Assembly: GCA_911728435.2 (NCBI GenBank)
Contig: OU452203.1
Span: 12,917,651 to 12,981,650, forward strand
Direction: 5' to 3'
Length of the DNA stretch: 64,000 nt
From: Apoderus coryli
Lineage: Eukaryota > Arthropoda > Insecta > Coleoptera > Attelabidae
Every line of letters begins with the position of its first letter. Position 1 is the first letter of the stretch. Of the stretch, positions 51,701 through 60,700 are shown in pieces. A program made the position numbers and the translations under genes. The notes beneath the pieces are model-generated. The model was not told where the DNA came from. It searched no databases and worked only from the letters and a program-made list of their open reading frames with translations.

Positions 51701-54700
51701 ATACCTGATACTCCAAACTTTATAAATTTTAGAATATTATATTCTTCAACAAGTGTATAACGAAGGCTATTAATCACGAAGATGAAAATTACGACATGAG
51801 CCACAGCGCGTGTCGTAGGCATCTGAGCGAATAATTAGCGTGTTAGACACGAGTAGAAGACTATACTTTCTCCACGAGCTTTAAACATGGAAGAACTTTT
51901 GTATATTTAAGTGGTGCGATAATTTTGAACAGGAGTTTTTATTATATACTCTCTTCTTCTATTTATATGGCAAATATGCATTTCATCTTCTTGCTCCCTT
52001 TTTTTGGTTACATTCATGGTGGCCAATAGTACGGTCCCGACCGTACTTTTCTGCCGTCACTAGATGGATGTTTCGTGCAATGTTTGTAAAAAGCTAGAGG
52101 CTTTATATTATGCACTTTTCATGTGATTATAGTGGAAATATGCGCAATTATGCGATTTTCTTTACAGTGCGAAAATTATTACCTAACGTAGCAAATTATG
52201 CGCAAATCGCCATAATTAAAATACTCGTATATGTACCGATTTTCAAGATGGCGGACTGATTTTGAGGACCAATGAGGACTTTTAGTAGGTATGTTAAAAA
52301 TACAATACAATAGTATCTTTTGCCGATGGTCTCAAATTTATGTAATTTTGTTCTTAGTGAAACCTTAGTATCTATGGACAAGTAAGAAGATGGATTAATT
52401 CTATAATATAACATGGGAAAGAGTATTTGACATGAAATAACAAAAAATATTTTACATACATTGTGTGTTTTAATTGGAGCCTCGTTCTAAGAAATATTCC
52501 ATTTATAAAATAGTGAAGGAAGATTGAAGAGAAGAAATTATGGTTTAAAAAATTATTATGTCTTACTTGCCCTATAAATTTCCACGTGTTATGTCCATAG
52601 AAAGTTATTTTTGTTATTACGATGAATAGTGTCCTCAGAAAATAAACTAGTCTTCATTTAAAGAACAAATAACGGTGACCTATATGTTGCTTTATATAAT
52701 TTATAGCAGCATACGTATTTTAACAAATCATAATGAATATAAATTATATAGAACAGATGAAAACCAGTGTAGAATATGTGCCAAGAAGAAAAAGCAAAAA
52801 TTCCCAGCTTTTTTTTATTCCCAAGGGTTAATAACAGCAACGAGAATAACGTGTGCCCGTATCCAACAATATGTCTCTGGCAAAATGCCATATCGATAAA
52901 GACCGCAGAAATTCAACCACCGAGCATTTTTAAAATGGTTATGTCAGAGTTAATAATTGACAATCAACTTGAATGGTAGGTATACTGAACATGGTGGTTC
53001 AATTTACAAAATAAAGGCTCTAAAAGTCGTTCCTGTTAATAAAATTATACGAAATTTCTGAATTTAAAGCTTCAATTCATTATTGTCAAAACGTGAAGCA
53101 TTGAAAAACGTTTTTAACTTCTCTGATATATATAAAAAACTGATCTTATCACTTATAGTTCGAAGTGCTAAACAACTAATAATAGTCGATCTATATACTT
53201 AAAGAAATAGTTAACTTGCTGATGTATATTGGATAAAGTTTGAATGGAAGTTTTACGAAAACTTCAAAACGAAGAAAGCACAACTCTATATAATGTATAG
53301 AGGAAAACTTCTGAAATTAGTGGCAATAAAACTTTTTTACTAGGTATAGTGAATTAGTCTTCCACAGCAATTCGCTGAGTGCATTTATGCGTTATCGAGT
53401 TTATTTTTCTGGACAAATAGGATTTTTCGCGTTTAGGAAAATGTGATTAAATCCCATTATTAGCTATTTTGTAACATAAAAATCTACTTTATTAATGAAA
53501 CGTAATATTATTGAAGTTTCTCGATGCTCATGCGATCGGTGGAACATTTCTGAATAATGAATATCTTTTGTGCAACGTCATTCTTGACATTTAAAAAAGG
53601 TTTTATATTGTAGCGACTTTGCCTTGTGAATCACGAATTATTTTAAATTTCTATATAGTTAAATAAATTAATATTATGTACTTAGAAAGGCGACTTTCAT
53701 GGAGGACTATGGAATTTGATGGGCTCATGTATTTTATAATAATTTGTTGTTTGAAACCTATGAGATTTGACATGACAGAAACATACGTCTTTTTCATGGC
53801 GAACTGATTATTTATCCTCACGGAATCGTAATTTAAAAGCCAAATATATCCAAAAATGTAAAAGTAAAGTATATCAGATATTTTATTTTTTTAAAAAGAA
53901 AACACCCTGTCAAAAAACGCATTATATCAGTGTATTGTTCTCAAAAAACTGCTACAAAAAGTGTTTTCAGATATAAATTATCTCTTAAAATGCAAAAGTT
54001 AGAAAGGTTCAAAAGAATTGCCGAAATTTGAAAAACGCGCCTAAACGAGAAAATATAAAAATTACAATTACTAATAAAATTTGAGCACCGTAAACGGAGG
54101 TCAACTTTTTTATATCTCTTAAAATAAGGGGTGTTGCCTTTTAAAAGTGTCCAATTTGGCCCACCCTTGAATTAGCTCACGAAACATTTTTTTGTCACTG
54201 TTGATATAATGTAAAATAAATTAAATGTCCTGTATTTTTTGTATTCTAATAAGTTTTTTACAAAAGGAGTGAATATACTCAATAAAATATAATAATTTAT
54301 TGGCATAAATACAAAAAATTTCATTAATTCTACAATACAGAAATAGTGCTTTGGTTTCGTATGTGACTAAATTTAAAGAAATGTATAGTCTCCTGATACA
54401 CTGTCTCTGCAAAAATAGTTTACTGTATCAACATAGTTATTTACCTAACAAGTGCGGAAAGTAGTGCTCCTCAGCACGCGACGATAGTTGACCGAACGAC
54501 GCGCAGTGGAGTTTGCTTATCCGTCAAGTGCGGAAAGACACTTTCCGCATGGGTTAGGTATACATTTTTTTCTTACGAGCACTTCAAATGTCGCAAAATT
54601 AAGTTTGTTGTTTAATACATTTGAAAAAAGGTGCGGAAAATTAACTTTTTCTACTCAGGATCTATCAGAAGTCCAAGGTTTCTTACTGTCAACTTAAAAT

Positions 54701-57700
54701 CTAAACGTGAACCATCAATGTTAATTATGTGTGATATTCTAACAAAAAACGTGATCTATCATTTTTTCAACCAAAAACTAGGGCTGCCGATTTATCAGGA
54801 TTTAATTTGAGACAACGTCTCCTAGAATAATCAACCAATCCACACAGATCAGCATTGACAGCAGAAATCGTTTGCAGAGGATAGTAATGCTGATCACAAG
54901 AAACAAAGGCGTGTGGAAAGTTAGAAGTATATACAGTAAACAGCAGAGGTGATAAAACTGATCCCTGTAGTTAATGCTAGATTTGTCATAAATCATAGAC
55001 GAATTGCCTGTTACATAAAGTAACAAGACTTTTAGTTATTTTGGAAATTTGTTTCACACTACCATGCTTTTACCAGACAGGCCGTTTCGTTGATCCACAA
55101 CTCATCAGTGATGATCGGCAGGCAGAGTGACCGAAATTTCCAACATTTACGAAGAGCTACTGCTCACACTGGATGTCGCCAAAACATCTTGCTGTCAGCT
55201 CTTCATAAATGTTGGAAATTTGGTAGGCAAGAAGGATGGCAGAGACACATGCAAACCAGCTGATTCGCGAAGCAGTTAACTAGAACGTAGAAGACGGTGC
55301 CAGGCGGTACCGGAGACTGAGGAGTCAACTCTGGCGAAGGCATCCCCAGGACTAAGACACCAATAATATTGTTTGTTTCAGGTCAGGTCTACTAACTAAA
55401 TTTATGTTACAGAGTGTTTAGGCGCCACCAACAGAGGACAACATCAACAGATGACAATCAACAACAGAAGACACAGCAACAGAGGACAATCAAACGAGGA
55501 CATGGAAAAGGTACGGTTCCCGAGCCATACTACAAAGATAAGGCAGAGTTTTAGTTTGGGTTAGAGTCCGACACTACCTAGGGAAGTGGTCAGCTACTCC
55601 CTAGGTGTCATGATGATGAAAATGGAAATTTGGGTCACTATTCGTGCCGATTACCACCGGTGAGTTGTGGATCAACAAAACGGCCCGTCTGGTGAATTAA
55701 ATTTCCAGCATAACTAACTTGTTACTTTATGTAACAAACATTTCGCAAATAAAGCCTCCCGCCAGGGAATTCGGGCCTATCTAGTGTTGGCAATAGGATT
55801 TAATGGAGTTGTTACTTCTTGTCCGGCCATCGCTTGTGAACTGTGTTTCACCGGGCATATTGCCTGCTCACACTAGATGTCACCAAAAACATCTTGTTAT
55901 AAATCATAAATATTAATAACTCTTTAGCCATATTAAAATAAGAAGTACTTATAGCTGCTTCTGTTTATCCAGCGAACAATACATACTAACCTGTTAAAAA
56001 TTTCAATTTTTAGTTCATATATCATTTTTCTCTTGTGACACATTAATAATAACTGATATTATTATGAAAAAATGCATATTTGACAAATTTGTCCATTGTT
56101 GTTACCTGAATTGGCTGTTTGACAGTTATGTATAGCAATAAAGTAACTTTACAGCACTGAGTGCGGAAAACTGCAACTTTACGCACTAATAAAATGCGGA
56201 ACAGTGCACTTTACCGCATGCTCGTAGGAAAAATTATAAACGTCTGTATTCTTACGTTACATGTCAACGACTGCTGTGACATTGTGTGTGACTTACGTTT
56301 TTCTTTTTAATTAACTTAATTAACCAATCAAAAATTTATAAAAAACTGTATATTTTGTTTCACCGGTCAGCGGTCTTTCGTGGCAACAGCATTATATTTA
56401 CTTCCAGAACTCCTGGTGGTGGTTTAAAGGGTTTGAATCGACGCGAACGTATAATAGAAAATATGCAAATTTAACGTTCGCTTCATGCCGATTAAATGTG
56501 TTCCATTACAGTAAATATTTTACTTTATGTAAAACATAACAATATTTTATGTTAAGCATCTAAATAGTATTATGATATTATAACAGCAGAAGTAACAGAA
56601 TCGTAAACATGAGGGTAGGTATAATATTATACGTATTATGTTGGAGTATCAAAACATAAAAGTAGCTTGGTATATTATGCAGTACTGAATATTTCAATCA
56701 TCTTTGAATATTATATTATTATACAAAACATAGCGCCGCATGTATAAAGCGAGAACCATGTATACGGCGTAACGCTACTCACATTTAACTATGAATTGCT
56801 CGTAAGAATATATGAGGCTCGAACACATTTTCTCTTGAGACGCGAGGCCACGTTAAGCTACGCAACGCGACGCGACGGAAATCCTCTCCGTCCAGATATT
56901 CGCTGTGTGGCGAAACATGTCTACAGTGTAGTATGAACACGGATACAGGGAAAGATTGCCCATCATTATTCCAGAATCCGCCATTAAACATGTGGTAATT
57001 GAACTTGTACGAGAGTATCCTTGTCTATATGTAAAATCGAAATTTTATAGAGATCAACGAATGCGGCAACAATCTTGGGAAGATATTGCACAAGAATTGA
57101 AACAAAGTGCTGAACACAACTTAATTTTGTATTCAGATTGATATTTAATAATTTTAATATGAAAAATTACAATTATCAACATAACTTAATGATGAAAATT
57201 CTCAGTAGTAATTAAGTTTTTACAATGTGTTTTAGTTTAATATTATTAATGATAAGGTAAAGTTTTTTCCCATAAAAGGGTAAAATTGAAAAACCTTTCA
57301 ACAAATTAGTATCTCACTAGCACAGTATGTATGTATCTAAGTCACTGATGATTTGACTATAAGTCTCCAAACATGTATGACTGTTAAATTGTTCTGATTT
57401 GAACATTATGATTTTGTGGAGTTAACGACGTTGAAACAAAGTGGTAAGATTTTCTGTTATAATTAATATTTAGCTCTCTCTAATAACACTTTTGCAAAAA
57501 CTTGTCAATGTTAATTTTAGTAATTAATTTAATTTATTCATCGTAATCAGCCTAAACCCAAAAAAATAATATACTGAATAGATATTTTCAATACCTTTCA
57601 AAAGAGATATCACTTGTCATAAGGACGGATTTAAAAATTTTGGTCACGTTACTTAGATAAGGAATATCGTGGTAGATGGATTGGTCGACGAGGTTCGATA

Positions 57701-60700
57701 GAATGGCCAGCTCGATCACCATTAGATTACATTACAAACATTGAACAATATTAAAAAAGGGTTCAAAATTGAAAAAATTGATTCTTCTTAAACTTATCCG
57801 CAATATTGAATAATTTTTGATTGGTTTAATAGAGTATAACTAAATAATTAATAATCACTTTTTTTCCCTTGGGTATTAGGTTCGAATTTTGAAATGGAAA
57901 TTCCTTATTTCATATTTGTAAAGATTGGCTTAACCAAACCATTAAAATTTGTCATTTATATTTTTCATTTTTCCTTTCTGTTATCGACATTTCGACAATG
58001 GTTATTGTCTTCTTCTGGATCATACTATACTATTTCCTAAAATTTCCATTGCAATTTGTTAGTTTTAAAAAATGGGGAAATTATATAAATTCCCCAAATA
58101 TACCAGAAAAATTTACTATTTTATGTAGTTTTGATATATGATAACCTATAAAATGGAACATAAAAAAAAACTTGTTTATACAGTCGTTTATAAACACTAG
58201 AACTGATTATTATTGCTATCAACACTATCGCTTTATCGATCTATTTTCTTTTGTTTGGAAATCTTGTGCCTATTATAGAGACACTAGTAGCCGATGTTTT
58301 TAATATTTTAGGGATTTCGCAAAGTTATTGGCGCCCCTGAATTGTTGGCCCTTCAACCTGACAATTCACACATTACCGTACCACCACCTTCGGCTGTTGC
58401 TGCTGTGGAAACCCCTTTTGCACCCAACATCATCATAATAATTATCAATTTTAAAGGGAGCGAATTTGGCGCCCAACGTGTGGAGATACCTCACAATAAT
58501 AATTAAGTTTGGACACGCTGCGAATGGGTTTGAATTTTGGCATCATATTTTCCACTATAAATAGGAGCGAGCGTTTTTAATTCCCAGGAATGTTGAAGAT
58601 GGAAGTTAGTGGTGGGAATAGTTTTAGTTTTACCTAAATCGGGTCATTTTTCTTTGATGAACTATCGTCGGTCAAACTACTCAATCAGGAAAACAAGTAA
58701 GGACATGGAAAAAATCAAACATCGAGCAAGAAAAGTCTGTTTAAAGCACTATGGAAGCGATGCCATCGGTTTAGAGTGTATTAAACATGGTAGGAAATCA
58801 GTGGAAGAGTACACTCGGTCGGGGCGTGTCAGGAGCAGTTTTTTTTCCTTTTTACTATTTTTCTATACAATTCTGTATACAAGGGTACATTTTAACCGAC
58901 AAACAAAATATATAAAAAAACCAACAAGGTTTCTATTATCTCTCAGTTGTCCGCAGTCAGTAATGTTTGAACTATCATTATAAAGTTTCATATCAGAAAT
59001 TAAGCAGCAGTTGAAGCAATGGATTTTTCACAAGGAAACAGCTCCGAAGAGATAAAAACGGTCACATCTGCAGGAAAGGTCAGAGCAACCGTTTTTTGGG
59101 ATCCGAATAGGTGTGATCCACATTGACTATTTTGCGAATGAAAGAACGAGCACGTGGCAGTATTGTAATGATTTATTGATTACATTTGACGAAGAATTGA
59201 TTCTGCAACATAATAGTTGAAGGAATTGCGTTTCACGTCGACTAGGGAAATCAAAGCGACCACAGTTCAATATTTTCCAGGTTTCCTGATATTTTTCTGA
59301 AGGCTTGAAGACACGTTGGGAAAAATATTACTTTTTTCAAAAAATAATTTCTCAAACAAGGCGAACTTGTGATAAAAAAGATATGTCGTAAATAGAATTA
59401 CTAGAAAAGTGCTCTAAAAATAGGGGTTACAAAAGATACCTGGAAGAAAGTTTCGAGATCCTCAAACCATCATCAAATTAATTACCAGTCAAGTGGGTTA
59501 TGAAGATGATTTACGGAAGACGACACGACGCGTTGATGGTGATGGCACCAATTTCACGTGGAGGATCAAAAATTAGTAGTGTGCGGGAGGTAAAAACTTT
59601 AACTTCCATGAAAATATATTTTACATTTCGGTTTGAAAACTTTCTATGCCAAAAAATCGTACTTCGTTATCAGGTAAGTAATATCCTGAAAGCTCTAAAT
59701 AATTACAAGTCCAATGGCCATAGATATCCATTTAATTTCACTGCGCTTATGGTTTCAACTAAAACAGCAATAAAATCTAATTTGGGCGAAACGTCACGAA
59801 CCGTCTGCGGTACATAAAGTTGAGAATTTACTAGCATACCTCTCGACTGGGAAATAAATACTAAAGAAAAAAGAATATACATACTTAACACGTGGAAAAT
59901 TCAAAAGGTACACGGATAAACAAAAAGCGACAAGTACTTAAAAGTGTATTTTCAGAAGTGGGATCGTTTATTTGCGTAGTCACGTATTGGGAATTTGATG
60001 TGCTGGCAGTTTTGTATCCTTAACAGCTTGTTGAACTTACGATTAGTGATTGTAAATGTAACTCCCGGAGCGCAAAATACGTGTAATTTTAGTCTAAGCA
60101 GATTGTATAGAAAATATAAGAGCTAGGTTGTTTCAAAATTTAAAATACAATTTTAATACATTGACTAGAAATTCTAGACGAAATTACATGATTTGCTCTG
60201 ATATATTAACGAAATTAATTAAAATTAATGGAAAATATTTAAAATAATAATTATGAAATATTCATTATTTTAATGTATTTTCTATTTTAATTCTATTGAA
60301 TTTCATTATGGCTTTAATTCTAAGCAATATGAAATTAAGATCAAAAACCGCATTTTCATATTTTTGCGCTTATTCAAGGAAGTAAATATAAAAATAATTT
60401 AAATTTCGCGGTTTTTTTCATTTAGTTACGGAAAACATCACCTAAAGCGCTATAGTCAGTACTAAAAAATAGGTACAGTTTCCCATCTATAAATTTGTGT
60501 GTTTTCCCACGGTAAAGTAAATTGGCTAAAAAACACACTTTTTTTGACAAATTCAGTTTTATGGTCACCAATATAAAGTAGAAATATGGGAATTAATATT
60601 GGAATATGATGTCGGGCAAATGTCCACCTCTAGCACGTCGTCGCACGTTTGCTCTTTTCACAAAATTGTGAACCACATTTTGCAATAAAGCGTTAAATCA

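Larger units (their letters stand above)
55008..55905. mobile_element. Foldback element, copy 2, carrying one intact and one decayed hammerhead motif
   Basis: TGTTACATAAAGTAACAAG near 55009 is mirrored by CTTGTTACTTTATGTAACA near 55717. Inside, the left unit (55035-55160) and right unit (55620-55715) are inverted copies of each other. The tail 55748-55885 (GGGAATTCGG, GTGTTGGCAATAGGATTTAA) repeats 25108-25225. A ~300-bp insertion containing ACAGAGGACAA repeats (55430-55505) separates the units. Confidence 0.65.

Noticed and set aside
58609..58983. 124-codon plus-strand frame
   Set aside because: A basic start and a Phe-rich end with no recognised domain. It could be transposon-derived, but I cannot support any call.
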